Source: Petasospora fabianii
Taxonomy: Eukaryota; Ascomycota; Saccharomycetes; Phaffomycetales; Wickerhamomycetaceae
Length of the DNA stretch: 64,000 bases
Direction: 5' to 3'
NCBI GenBank assembly: GCA_022641835.1
Contig: CP048717.1
Span: forward strand, 186,001 to 250,000
In this document: piece after piece, positions 51,262-61,062 of the stretch
How the letters are laid out: the number at the start of each line of letters is the position of its first letter
How positions within the stretch are numbered: the first letter of the stretch is position 1
Made by a program: the position numbers and the translations under genes
Notes under the pieces: model-generated
Told to the model about the DNA's origin: nothing
The model's input: only the letters and a program-made list of their open reading frames with translations
Database searches by the model: none

Positions 51262-52080
51262 ATGGAGATACTGGATGGATTGGAGATTGCCAATCTTCGA
51301 GATGTAAGTGTGGGGTAATGCTTGTTTGAAGCTGTTCGAGAGACTAACATCGAAGGAAAGCTTATCCAACCAATTGAATATGAACTCCATTATCGTCTCC
51401 TTGAAACTACCGAGAGATCAGCGCTACTTGTGATTGAGAATCAGATGATCAGTAACTCAGGGTACATCTTTGATCTTTTAAAGGATAACGTTGAAGAAAG
51501 AAATCTCGAGGACAGCGCCATCGTGGTGTTTGACCTCGATTACACCTGGGTACACAAGGACCACAGATACCAACATATTGCTGCCATTGGTGATGTCCCG
51601 ACGAAAACTCATATAATTATCAAAAATGGTGTTACATCGTTGGGGGACCTCATTAAAAACTTGAGAAGTCTTCAGGCGGGAGAGCTACTCACATCCTCTG
51701 CACAATCTACATTACCGATCTCACTAGTCATTATCAACAACGTCTCAGTTTTTGACTGGAATATGTCCTACGAAGGAAGTCTCGCGGAAGAATATGAGGC
51801 ATTGACATCGTCGTTGAAGAAACTTCAAAAAGAGCTGAGCTGTTCAGTCATCGTCACAGCAAAAGACATAGGGTTCACAACGGGCATTGTTAAGCCCAAA
51901 CCACGCCGCAACGCCAGATTTACCATATTGAAAAAAAATACCGGGGCCCCTTCAGTGTTCACATCAATTTTCGATCACATTATCTATCTACACACCGAGG
52001 GTGAAGATGGGCTTCGTGGTGAATACTTCGCTTCCAATGGAGCAAACATCCGAGTCGAGAATGGGCGACTGAATCGCTAG
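51262..52080 (+). CDS. PSY3: Shu-complex subunit Psy3-like, one intron
   Basis: Exon 1 (51262-51303) encodes MEILDGLEIANLRD; exon 2 (51361-52080) resumes LIQPIEYEL. The product has 253 residues (S. cerevisiae Psy3 has 242, starting MEVLKNIRIYPL). Psy3 is a RecA-fold Rad51 paralogue that forms, with Csm2, the DNA-binding part of the Shu complex and promotes Rad51 filaments. Matching blocks are the strand ALLVIENQ, SAIVVFDLDYTWVHKDHRYQH, the Walker B-like ISLVIINNVSVFDW, LSCSVIVTAKD and the final IFDHIIYLHTEGEDGLRGEY. No Walker A is present, as in Psy3. The intron (57 nt) has GTAAGT, gACTAAC at 51342-51348 and an AAG acceptor ending at 51360; the earlier AAG at 51355 breaks the frame. It could be another Rad51 paralogue, since sequence identity is low. 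Confidence 0.65.
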
Positions 52081-52417
52081 CGCATTAACAGCACCAACTG
52101 GCTCACACAACTCCTTCAGTCCCTTTGAACGTATATCAACTTGATAATTACAGACACACCGGGCTCGCATTCAAAGCCACCAATGGTCTACCCTAATCCA
52201 ATATAGATGCTACACTGGAACCCACTGGTGGTGCACGTGACCTTAACATCGCGAAAAATTGTGTCTCCTACCAGGTCATCGCGATCAAAGGCGACTCTTT
52301 TTTTTCTTCATGGGTCTGTCGAGGGCGGTTGAGCCGTGGCTGGGGAAGCTCTCTCTCTCTTTAAAGAAGGATTGATCCCCTTTCCCCCCACATACAGACT
52401 ACACACTGACCACAAAT
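52081..52417 (+). promoter_or_regulatory. LHP1 upstream region with RRPE/PAC-like words
   Basis: GAAAAATT at 52253-52260 (RRPE-like) and GTCATCGC at 52275-52282, which reads GCGATGAC on the reverse strand and differs by one base from PAC. Both lie 135-165 bp before LHP1. A short T-run (52299-52306) and CTCT repeats follow. No gene seen. Confidence 0.5.
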
Positions 52418-53245
52418 ATGGCTGAAGAGAAGGTTCTTTCCCCAGAGGCCGCTCCAGAGGTTGCCGCTGAGACCGTTGTTGAGAAGGTTGAGGAGGTGAA
52501 GCCAACTGAAGACAAGCCAGAAGAGAAGGTTGAGGAGAAGACCGAGGAGAAGACCGAGGAGAAGACTGAGGATAAGGTCGAGGAGGAGGCCACTGCATTC
52601 GATCCACAGGAGGTTTTGAGCCAGGTTGAGTTCTACTTCTCTGATACCAACTTGCCAAAGGATAAGTTCTTGTGGAGAACTGTTCAATCTAACCAGGATG
52701 GTTGGGTTTCCATTAACACCATTGCCTCTTTCAATAGAATGAAGAAGTTCAGACCAGTCTCTGCTGTTGTTGATGCTTTGAGAAAGTCTGAATTCCTCGT
52801 TGTCTCTGAGAATGGCGAGATGGTGAGACGTAAGAATGCTATTCTCCCACCAAAGGAGTCTGAGAAGCAGTTGAGATTCCAGAGATCTGTGTACGCTAAG
52901 GGTTTCGGTGAGGAGACTGAGACCACTCAGGTTGATTTGGAGAAGTGGTTCGCTCAGTTTGGTAAGATTAACGAGGTTAGACTCAGAAGAGATGAGAAGA
53001 AGAACTTCAAGCAGAGTGTCTTCGCTGAGTTTGCTGATTTGGAGGACGCCAAGAAGTTTGTTGAGTTGTCTCCAAAGCCAACATACAACGACAATGAGTT
53101 GTTGATTATGAGCAAACCGGCCTACGTTGAGATGAAGGCCAACAACGAGAACTTTGGTGGTGACAAGAAGAGAAAGTTCAATGGCTTCAAGCCAGGTATG
53201 AGAGGTGGTAGAGGTGGTAGAGGTAAGAAGCAGAGAAGAGAGTAA
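52418..53245 (+). CDS. LHP1: La protein Lhp1
   Basis: A 275-residue La protein, the same length as S. cerevisiae Lhp1. It binds the 3' UUU ends of new RNA polymerase III transcripts and helps tRNA and snRNA precursors fold and mature. The N-terminal 55 residues are Glu/Lys/Val-rich with EEKTEEKTEEKTE repeats. The La motif (about 60-140) contains QVEFYFSDTNLPKDKFL and WVSINTIASFNRMK. An RRM follows at about 150-230 with VYAKGF (RNP2) and QSVFAEF (RNP1). The C-terminus is basic and RGG-like (MRGGRGGRGKKQRRE), a likely nuclear-retention and RNA-binding tail. Confidence 0.96.
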   Translation: MAEEKVLSPEAAPEVAAETVVEKVEEVKPTEDKPEEKVEEKTEEKTEEKTEDKVEEEATAFDPQEVLSQVEFYFSDTNLPKDKFLWRTVQSNQDGWVSINTIASFNRMKKFRPVSAVVDALRKSEFLVVSENGEMVRRKNAILPPKESEKQLRFQRSVYAKGFGEETETTQVDLEKWFAQFGKINEVRLRRDEKKNFKQSVFAEFADLEDAKKFVELSPKPTYNDNELLIMSKPAYVEMKANNENFGGDKKRKFNGFKPGMRGGRGGRGKKQRRE

Positions 53246-53464
53246 ACCCTCGACATGATTCTGATTCAACCTTTAATGTCTCCAGGAATGGAAAACAAAA
53301 ATGAAACCTGTGTACCATAGTATTTCCCCATTATTTAACGTTCATGAAGCATGTTTGATGATAACGTAATACGATCTCCTCCTGTAGTCAACGCATTGGA
53401 AATCTACAAACGTTCTTAGCATCTTGTATCAGTATTGTAATGTATGAATATATGTACAGCACCT

Positions 53465-55099
53465 TCAGTTTGTAGCCTCCAACAAGACACACATGAATCC
53501 TGGAATCATAATGTTGTCATTCATATCACTGTTACCTTCCAAAATCCCACTCACGGTGCAAGCCAACAGCAATGCATTGTAGGAGCTATCTTCAAAGAAC
53601 CAACCAAGGAGTTTAAACAAGGCACTAACAAGGAAAGATGCCACGATGAAACCCATGGTTCCTTCGACTGTCTTGTTTGAACGTGACCACTTGATTTCAC
53701 CCCAGTTAGATCCAATGATGGAGGCGAGCGAGTCACCAACTCCGAGTACAACGAGCCCAGCGACGGAGTTATTAAAGAGGATTGGAAGAGTGATTCCGAT
53801 GATGAGGTAGATGTATGAGAAGATGATTGGACCACGTTCATCACGGAAATCGGCGAATGTGCGAAGGTGTTGATCGAGGAATTCACCAAATGGATGGAGC
53901 TTAAGATAGCGGGTCTGCTCAACAATGAGGAAGAGCACGAGACAACCAGAGAGTGATAGTTTCACAAATTCTGGGTCAAGATGCAATGGCAGTGACACAA
54001 GACCAAGAACGAGGAAATGCCAGATTTTGCGGCGAAAGTTTGGTGAAAATTGGACTTTGTAACTGAAGATGGTTGGAATGAGGAGGACAAGGGAAATGAG
54101 CCAGAGGGCGATGATGCTGATTCTTGTTGATGTGGCAGTGATATACTCATACAACCAAACAAGTGAGTTCTTACCCAAGATTGGATCAAGCTGATGCAAT
54201 GTGGTACCAACAAAGGCAGCGCCCCAAGAAGCAAGGAGAACGCAGGATCTGGCAGTGGTGTTGGAAGTCCAGACTCTTGTGATTGCATATAACACACTGG
54301 CGCCAACTCCGAAGGAAACCAGGAGCTTCTGCAAGACAACAAAGTACAATTCTTGTGAGTCAATGATATAGACATCGGTTAGCAAGATGCTGAACAGTGA
54401 GACTTCAACTTCGTCAAGAGACTTGAGCTCGGTGATTTGAGTCAAGAAGTATTGGACAATAGTGTTCAACCCAATCACCTTCAAGTTGAACAGAGTATCA
54501 TTATGGCTGGTATTTGAGGAGACAAGTGATACCTGGATAGCGATCTTGGCGAACCATGGCAGATCCAAGACGGATGAAGTCAAAGCAGCATTGTATAGAA
54601 GGAGATCCCTCTTGTAAACGAACGGTAACATGACAGCGAGGAACACCAGGTACACCGCGTTCCATGGAGGCAATGGCACTGGTCCTGTCTCACCTTTTTG
54701 CTTTCTAATCTGGAACTTGACTCTAATAGTGATGGCGATACCAGCTAGTAGAGCCACTAGGGCACATACAGTACTAATCAACAAGTTGATATCCTTCTCA
54801 CTTTGGTACTCCTCCTCAAATGCAAGATATGCCTGCTGTACGACAAATAGCAATGCTGAAAGTTGTACAAATCTGCTTGTAGTGAAATGGGTTTTGCAAA
54901 ACCATGCGAGCCAGTTGAGGAATTGCTCTTGTGGGATGGGTGTTCTTTGAATAAGATCTTCCTTCTTGGCCTCCTCCTCATCGATACGTTGTTTATCCTT
55001 CTGTGCGGCTTCGGCCTCGGCTCGGGATTGCGCAGCTGCCTTCTTACGGTCTCGTTGCGAGAGGACCGGCCCCTGCTGTTGTGATCTGGTCTTGGCCAT
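53465..55099 (-). CDS. SEC59: Dolichol kinase Sec59
   Basis: A 544-residue multispanning ER protein. Sec59 phosphorylates dolichol with CTP, making the lipid carrier for N-glycosylation, O-mannosylation and GPI anchors. The N-terminal 60 residues are charged and cytosolic (KKAAAQSRAEAEAAQKDKQ), followed by about 13 hydrophobic segments. The CTP-binding and catalytic region lies near the C-terminus: RRKIWHFLVLGL, then GVGDSLASIIGSNWGEIKWSR and NKTVEGTMGF. The C-terminal hydrophilic tail is short. Length is close to S. cerevisiae Sec59 (519). It lies between LHP1 and SLC1, which are direct neighbours in S. cerevisiae. Confidence 0.95.
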   Translation of the reverse strand: MAKTRSQQQGPVLSQRDRKKAAAQSRAEAEAAQKDKQRIDEEEAKKEDLIQRTPIPQEQFLNWLAWFCKTHFTTSRFVQLSALLFVVQQAYLAFEEEYQSEKDINLLISTVCALVALLAGIAITIRVKFQIRKQKGETGPVPLPPWNAVYLVFLAVMLPFVYKRDLLLYNAALTSSVLDLPWFAKIAIQVSLVSSNTSHNDTLFNLKVIGLNTIVQYFLTQITELKSLDEVEVSLFSILLTDVYIIDSQELYFVVLQKLLVSFGVGASVLYAITRVWTSNTTARSCVLLASWGAAFVGTTLHQLDPILGKNSLVWLYEYITATSTRISIIALWLISLVLLIPTIFSYKVQFSPNFRRKIWHFLVLGLVSLPLHLDPEFVKLSLSGCLVLFLIVEQTRYLKLHPFGEFLDQHLRTFADFRDERGPIIFSYIYLIIGITLPILFNNSVAGLVVLGVGDSLASIIGSNWGEIKWSRSNKTVEGTMGFIVASFLVSALFKLLGWFFEDSSYNALLLACTVSGILEGNSDMNDNIMIPGFMCVLLEATN

Positions 55100-55365
55100 G
55101 TGTGTGGGATTGAATATATGTGTCTTAAGGGGTTGTAGTTGATGTTAAGATGAAAGTGACATCTGTCAAAGACAGCACGTCAACAGTGAGTAAAAAAAAA
55201 AAGTGCCGCACCACGGGCGCGCGATAGTGTTTATCTTGTGAGATGCAACGGCATCAACAAATTGGATGCTTAACTAACTACAAAGAAATATTGACTGTAC
55301 ATGTGTGCGTGGGATTCGTTATAAACTGGTGGTGGTGGTGCTTATTTCTGCAAGTGAGATGAGGA

Positions 55366-56265
55366 TCAGTCCTTGCTTAAGAGGCTTGTTCTCTCAGCAG
55401 AGGTTTTACCATCAAGATCGGTCTCCTCGGCAGTCTCATTAGGCACTGTTTCGTAGTCATCCAAGTTTTCTGTGGTGTCATTACCGATGGTCTCATCGGC
55501 GTAGAGCTCTGCAGCCGTCTTGGAGTATCCGAGTCTTTCACACACGGCCACCATTTGATCTCTGATGTTTTCTGTGAATTGACCAACGTCCTCTGGCTTC
55601 AATCCTTCTGTTGGGAATGGTTCGAGTACCTCGATAGTTATCTCTCCAGATTCAAAAGTCTCGGTCTTGGCATTGATGAGTGAAGAAGTGTTCGATACAA
55701 CGATTGGAATGATTGGGATACCTGCCTGTTGTGCGAGATGGAAGGCGCCCTTCTTGAACGGGAGAAGCATTGGGTTTTGAGCGTAGGATCTTGTGCCCTC
55801 AGGGAAGATGTATAAAGCTCTCTTCTTATCCTTCAAATTCTGGAGGGCCTTGTTAAGTGTTTTGACGGACTTCTCCTTGTTTGAACGGTCAAGGAAGAAA
55901 GTTCCGCTAAGGGTCATAAACCAACCGAGGAATGGAATCCATTTGAGAGATTTCTTTGAGGTGACGGTGCATCCCTTTGGGAAAATACGGCCTAAAACAA
56001 AAATGTCGAGGGTGGACTGATGGTTACCAACGATAATGGCTGGAAGCATCTTGAGTCTCTCACCATGGATAAGCTTGATTCTAATGCCGAGCAGTGTAGA
56101 GAAAGAGTGGTAGAACACTCTAGCGGTGGACCATTGAGCTAGGTGACGCTTACCGATGAGCGAAAGGAAAATGGAACACAGGACACCATAGACGGCACAA
56201 CCGCTGAGAACGGTAACGGCAAGTGCCGTCTTGGTGTAATATTTGAGCTTGCGGAGGATACCCAT
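55366..56265 (-). CDS. SLC1: 1-acyl-sn-glycerol-3-phosphate acyltransferase Slc1
   Basis: A 299-residue lysophosphatidate acyltransferase (S. cerevisiae Slc1 has 303). It makes phosphatidic acid in the ER and lipid droplets. Two hydrophobic segments occupy about 12-38. Acyltransferase block I, NHQSTLD, is at 81-87; block III, FPEGTRS, at 154-160; block IV, IPIIPIVVSN, lies near 179-188. The last 50 residues are acidic and poorly conserved. CACGTG at 56363-56368 is 98 bp before the start, inside GGCACGTGAGAA, one base from the Ino2/Ino4 element, which fits phospholipid control. Confidence 0.96.
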   Translation of the reverse strand: MGILRKLKYYTKTALAVTVLSGCAVYGVLCSIFLSLIGKRHLAQWSTARVFYHSFSTLLGIRIKLIHGERLKMLPAIIVGNHQSTLDIFVLGRIFPKGCTVTSKKSLKWIPFLGWFMTLSGTFFLDRSNKEKSVKTLNKALQNLKDKKRALYIFPEGTRSYAQNPMLLPFKKGAFHLAQQAGIPIIPIVVSNTSSLINAKTETFESGEITIEVLEPFPTEGLKPEDVGQFTENIRDQMVAVCERLGYSKTAAELYADETIGNDTTENLDDYETVPNETAEETDLDGKTSAERTSLLSKD

Positions 56266-56913
56266 TTGAACGAGCGGTAGTGGTAGCTTGAGGAAGGTTA
56301 GTAGAAGGGAGTCGAAGCTCTTGAACCTCTCAGAAGAATCATGTATTCCTATTCCTTTGTGGCACGTGAGAAAATGGCAGACCCCTCCAATTTGTTGGGG
56401 TGGGGCGATGCTTCCTACATATCCTTCTGATAAAAAAGTCTACCAAGTGTAATGTTTAGTGTTGTAAAGAGGTAGGGAGTACCTCTGGGAATGTATTGCC
56501 GAAGATAACCTCACCTTACCCGGTTCATCCCGGACCGTTTTGCTTCGGGACGCTTGGGTCGGGTGCCTCATGATCATTGCTACGGGACAAAGATCAGTGC
56601 AATACAGATATTTCATTGTTTATATTTTTTTTGTTCTTTTTGTAGGACAAAGAGAAGATAAGAAAACAGCTAAGGACAGTTAAACGATAACGAGAAGAGA
56701 TGGACAAAGTTTCAAGAGTCAGTGATATAGTGGTAGGGAAGAGAAAAAAATAGGTAAAAGCAATACAACAAACTAGAGAGATGCAACATCAGGAAGAAAA
56801 TAGGAACCAATCCATGGAAAAAGAACAGAAAAACAACTTCAAACTTCAGATTTTTAAGCACAGACATAAAACATCTTATTGGTTCACAGTAATAGTGAAT
56901 CAGACACACACAC
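56266..56913. promoter_or_regulatory. SLC1 upstream region / KRE9 3' region, with E-box
   Basis: Includes the E-box CACGTG (56363-56368) and a short inverted repeat, TCCCG...CGGGA, near 56529-56550. The right part is A-rich 3' sequence of KRE9. No gene seen. Confidence 0.5.
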
Positions 56914-57801
56914 TTAACCAGAAGTGGCAGTAGAAGCACCAGCCAATACATCTGGTGTATATAGAGTTGGAGTCTTTGTCAATCTTGCACTTGCGGCGTA
57001 CCAACCACCATTTTCACTAGGGAATGGAGCTGGACTTGCCCAATTAACAGCGGAACTGATGGTATATGACCATCCTGCTGTACGTGTAGACAATTGCTCC
57101 AAGTGAGTTGATAAGGATGTGTAGTATGTCACTGCTGATGTTGGATATTGTCTTGTCCATTGGGATCTGGCTGCGGTCACTTTGGAACCAGGTTGGGTCT
57201 GCATTGGGGCGAAACGCGTCTTACCAGTTTGTGATGTGTAGTAAATGCTGAATGATGCAGAGTTGATGGTGGCAACACCGGTGTTTGTACCGTCTGCGAG
57301 GGAAGTTTGACCAGATGGTGGTGTAGTCACTGCACCAACTGATGGTTTGTAACTACCACTCATATCTGTAAGTTCGAATCTGTTTGTGTAGTGGATTGTC
57401 CAACCTGATTTAGAGGCGGCATAGATTTGCACGTAGTACTGACCGTCTGCACCAACATCGGCATTAACAGAAAAATCATATGAGTAGCCATCAATATCAC
57501 TCGCCTTGACGGTAATTATCTCATCATCGAAGCCATGGATGTCAGCATTTGGACCCGTGCAGAGCTTGAAAGTGTACTCTGTAATATCTGAAAGTTTTGG
57601 GTCGGCATTGGACTCAATCCAGGTGATTGGAATGGACACCTTACCATTAGAAGCTGAATAGGATTCTCCCGTTAAAGGTTTGGAGACGGAAACGTCCGCA
57701 TGTGATGGCGTGAAAAGACAGGCAAAGAGCAAGAGTGAGAAGAGCATGGCCCATGTTTTGCTGAGTTGTGATACACGGAAAGAATCTTTAGTGTGCGACA
57801 T
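56914..57801 (-). CDS. KRE9: Cell-wall beta-1,6-glucan protein Kre9/Knh1
   Basis: A 295-residue secreted protein of the Kre9/Knh1 family, needed for beta-1,6-glucan assembly in the wall. The hydrophobic signal WAMLFSLLLFACLF lies at about 17-30, cleaved near HADVSV. The start at 57801 gives an unusually long charged leader of 18 residues; Met19 (57747) would give a standard signal peptide. Conserved blocks are KLCTGPNADIHG, QYYVQIYA, WTIHYTNRFELT, RFAPMQTQPGSKV and GWSYTISSAVNWASPAPFPSENGGWY, all matching S. cerevisiae Kre9. The tail lacks the Lys/Arg-rich end of Kre9 and is short and Thr/Ala-rich. Confidence 0.95.
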   Translation of the reverse strand: MSHTKDSFRVSQLSKTWAMLFSLLLFACLFTPSHADVSVSKPLTGESYSASNGKVSIPITWIESNADPKLSDITEYTFKLCTGPNADIHGFDDEIITVKASDIDGYSYDFSVNADVGADGQYYVQIYAASKSGWTIHYTNRFELTDMSGSYKPSVGAVTTPPSGQTSLADGTNTGVATINSASFSIYYTSQTGKTRFAPMQTQPGSKVTAARSQWTRQYPTSAVTYYTSLSTHLEQLSTRTAGWSYTISSAVNWASPAPFPSENGGWYAASARLTKTPTLYTPDVLAGASTATSG

Positions 57802-58191
57802 CTTGTGCTTAGCTGTTCCTTTTAGTCGTTGTTGTTATGAATGTTATTGTTGGTAGCGGTGTTGGATATATGTGATGTGTGAGCTCTTTCCCCGAGAAGT
57901 GTCTGAACGCGTCTGGTGGGGAGAGTCTGAGAAGAAAGAGTTGTATAGGGGTAGGGAACAAGGGAGATAACTTTAACAGTGGGGAGATGCGAGATAGTCG
58001 ACGCAGTGGACGCAGTGAGCGGAGCAAGGGGGGTAAAAGACAGCGAGAGTGGCAAACAGGGGATCCAGAAGGCTCAGTGGAGAATGGTGGATGAAACAGT
58101 CTTTAGATGTACTGAACCATTGATATTTTCTTGGAGAAAAGATGTCGACGACGCTTTTTACAGTATTGGTGGCTCTCGCGTTGCCGGGGAG

Positions 58192-58213
58192 GCGCGCGAG
58201 CGCGCGCGCGCGC
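58192..58213. repeat. CG alternating run
   Basis: A 22-bp stretch of alternating G and C with one A interruption, able to form Z-DNA; striking in a genome of moderate GC content. Confidence 0.9.
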
Positions 58214-59379
58214 AATCCCGTCAGGGGCACATCGAGTGGATTGGCGGTGTGGACAACAAGTGTTACTATTTTTGTCTTATAAAGGTTGGGCACCTTGTCT
58301 AGTAATCTGGTTGATTGGTTGTAGATTTTGATGACTTTGCTCTCGAGTCAGATACTGTACTCCGCAAATCTGACTGATTGAAAAGACGCGTCCGCCAAAT
58401 GCATGCACATGTCCGCATCAGGAAGGTATCTACTTCTCCTTTGGGCCCGACTCCTCAAAACAAGGCCACTCCTCCAAACCTCAAGCAGGGCTGGGGCTGA
58501 GCCTCCCTTAACAGCACATATATTGGGCATCGGAACGGATCTTAAAGCACTTCAGACTATTGTGATTTGTTAATATACAACACTATCATCCCCGTTAAGA
58601 TATCTGTTCTACCTACACCCCACACCCCCCACACACAGCGATGTGCTGCATTCTGCAAGCCCCAAGTTATTGTTGATTGGCGTTGGCGTGGCAAGCTAAG
58701 CCCAGAAGGCTAAGCCATGGAGGCTGAGGCCATGCTATGTTATGGGCCATGATATGGGCTATACCATGGCCTTTTGATGATGATTCAATCAGCTTGGTCG
58801 TATTTTGCTTAACTCTGGACAAAGTACGCGCTTCAAGAGAGCACAGTTCACTGTGCGTGAATTACGCACTGTATGGGATCTGATTAAGATCAGCGCCAAA
58901 GAAATAGGACCTCATCTGCCCTGGTGGCTACCAGTTTATATAGATGTACACATCAGCGTGATATATATCTAACTTATAATACAGAATGCATCAACAATCT
59001 GAACTCAATCCTAATCTTTCCTACCTCCATCAATCTGCATGCGCAAGGCTCCTTTCCTTACGTTGTCAGGTCAACAGTCGCGAACTCAACAGTTGCCGTC
59101 CACGCGATGATGATGATGAGGTTTTGAAGCGTCTTTGATAAAAACTTGATCTAATCAGCGTAATCGGTATAACCGAATAAGTAGGATATATATTCATCAA
59201 GAAGAAGATGACGAAGAAGTTGTAAATAAATTAGGGTCGAATGCAGACGTACTTATGCGCAGGAACATACGGTGCCGCTGTTGTGTATGGCTTATGACAC
59301 AGGAGGCTCTAATGAAGGGGGCTTTGAGAACTTACAATGCTTAACGCACTGGCGGCTATCTGCAAAATGACCAGCATAC

Positions 59380-59396
59380 ATATATATATATATATA
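59380..59396. repeat. (AT)n microsatellite
   Basis: A seventeen-base alternating AT run just past the amidase stop codon, like the TA run past DFR1. Confidence 0.9.
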
Positions 59397-59415
59397 GTTT
59401 ATAAGTACTCCAAGA

Positions 59416-61062
59416 TCATCCCCAGTACTTCTCAGTTCCCACAGCCTTTGCCACCACCCTCATCATCTTGAGCACCTTCTCCTCCTGCAATCTTCTACCG
59501 ACAACTTGCACAGAGACAGGACCACCATCAACTTCATCAGTATCACAGAGCGCATAATTCTCCTCATCCCTCGAATTCTTTGGGACATAATCGGCTTCTT
59601 TCTTATCAATCGACTTGTCAGCCCTCAAGACAGGAACAGTACCAGCTGTATAATCTAAGGCATTGACCCATGCAGTGTATCCAACATATCTGAACTTCCC
59701 ATGTCCAACACCAGAATAAGGAGAAACAGGCATTAAGATGGCATCAATTGGCTTACCAGTGCTTGTCATTGATGCCGAGGCGGCCCATCTATCAATGTAT
59801 CTTTTCATCAATGTTGTTCTTTCAGCATGAAGATCCCATAATTCGGAAACTCCCTTCTCTTTACACTTGTTATACATCTCCATGTATGGGAAAAATGGCT
59901 CACCAGTGAGTCCAGCATACTCCTTACAGTGCTCACCACCATCACTTAAGAAAAATTCAGTAATGATTGTATCCAATCTCTCGTGATCCTGTGGCTCCCA
60001 CTCAATAACTTCATGGCCAGCCTCTCTCAGCTTCTCAACAGTATGGTCAAGACCACGCAACACAGCCGGATAAGGGTGTACAACACCATCATCCCTGATA
60101 ACACCAAACGTCAATTTCTCAGGGAGGTCCACATCTCTCCAGGGCATCTCAATAACTTTACCATCTTTTAACCATGGTTCACCATCAATAACGGTCTTGG
60201 AATAAAATTCCACGGCATCAAGTGAGGTTGAGATAGGACCATTAACCGAATTGACACTCTCGAGCCCTGGAAGACCAGAACGGGCACCATAAGTTGGGAA
60301 TCTTCCACCACTAGATCTTATGGTGAACAAATTTTGATTCGCAGCGGGGATTCTCAATGAACCACCAATATCTGAACCAATTCCAATTGGTGAACCCTTA
60401 AGTGCAATTAGCGCAGCTTCACCACCAGAGGATCCACCAGCGGTCAAATCACGATTAAATGGGTTAACTGTGTTACCATAGATGAAATTAATTGATTCGG
60501 GCATCATCATGGCAACAGGGACGTTGGTCTTGACGTAAAATACAGCACCCATCTCACGAAGCATACCGACAAGCACAGCATCGTCTTCAAACTTTGGAGG
60601 ATTGAATGCAAATCCAACAAATCCAATTGAAGTTGGCTGTCCCTTGATGTTAAGATTGTCCTTGAGGGAGATTGGAAGTCCATGAAGTGGACCTTTGAGC
60701 TTACCAGTGGTGGCATAATACTCATCAAGTTCCTTGGCCATTGTGAGACCTTCCTCAAAGAAGATCTCAGAGAGACAATTGGTCAATTGATGTGCTATTG
60801 TCGCTCTGTGACCAAAAGCAGATGCAACCTCAACAGCGGTCCACTCTTTAGACTTGATCTTTGAGAGAATCGTTGGTGCACCGGCCTCAGTAATGGCAAT
60901 CTCCTCAGCGGTGAGGAAGCCAGAAGTGACGGGCCATTCTAAAACGTCCTTGATCTCTGGGCCGGGGAGTTTATCCTTTGGCACGAGCCATTCTGGTTTG
61001 AACTTAGCATCACGTTCAGCCTTCTTACGAGCTGCAATCTCGAGGTAGGTGTCACAGGTCAT
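59416..61062 (-). CDS. AMD2: Amidase, Amd2 type
   Basis: A 548-residue amidase-signature enzyme (S. cerevisiae Amd2 has 549), related to fungal acetamidases that release ammonia from amides. The catalytic triad is visible: Lys134 in ISLKDN, cis-Ser211 in GGSSGGE (209-215) and nucleophile Ser235 in SDIGGSLRIPA. The spacing of 24 residues between the two serines is the family standard. The oxyanion and substrate loop is YGNTVNPFNRDLTAGG. No signal peptide, so cytosolic. The true substrate is unknown for Amd2. Divergent from the pantothenate permease across a spacer with GATAAG sites. Confidence 0.9.
   Translation of the reverse strand: MTCDTYLEIAARKKAERDAKFKPEWLVPKDKLPGPEIKDVLEWPVTSGFLTAEEIAITEAGAPTILSKIKSKEWTAVEVASAFGHRATIAHQLTNCLSEIFFEEGLTMAKELDEYYATTGKLKGPLHGLPISLKDNLNIKGQPTSIGFVGFAFNPPKFEDDAVLVGMLREMGAVFYVKTNVPVAMMMPESINFIYGNTVNPFNRDLTAGGSSGGEAALIALKGSPIGIGSDIGGSLRIPAANQNLFTIRSSGGRFPTYGARSGLPGLESVNSVNGPISTSLDAVEFYSKTVIDGEPWLKDGKVIEMPWRDVDLPEKLTFGVIRDDGVVHPYPAVLRGLDHTVEKLREAGHEVIEWEPQDHERLDTIITEFFLSDGGEHCKEYAGLTGEPFFPYMEMYNKCKEKGVSELWDLHAERTTLMKRYIDRWAASASMTSTGKPIDAILMPVSPYSGVGHGKFRYVGYTAWVNALDYTAGTVPVLRADKSIDKKEADYVPKNSRDEENYALCDTDEVDGGPVSVQVVGRRLQEEKVLKMMRVVAKAVGTEKYWG

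Larger units (their letters stand above)
57802..59415. other. Gene-free 1.6 kb between KRE9 and the amidase
   Basis: The left end is the KRE9 promoter and the right end the amidase 3' region. A CG alternation lies at 58192-58213, a palindrome-rich patch at 58690-58775 with a hairpin at 58745-58771, and a TA run at 59380-59396. A 46-codon ATG frame at 58142 looks like chance. No gene or RNA I can support. Confidence 0.55.

Noticed and set aside
58142-58282. A 46-codon ATG frame (MSTTLFTVLV...) in the KRE9-amidase gap
   Set aside because: Short, runs through the CG-alternating repeat and has no recognisable relative; chance is likely.
58777-58885. Possible box C/D snoRNA (TGATGA ... CTGA)
   Set aside because: No terminal stem and no guide complementarity I can recognise; such short words occur by chance.
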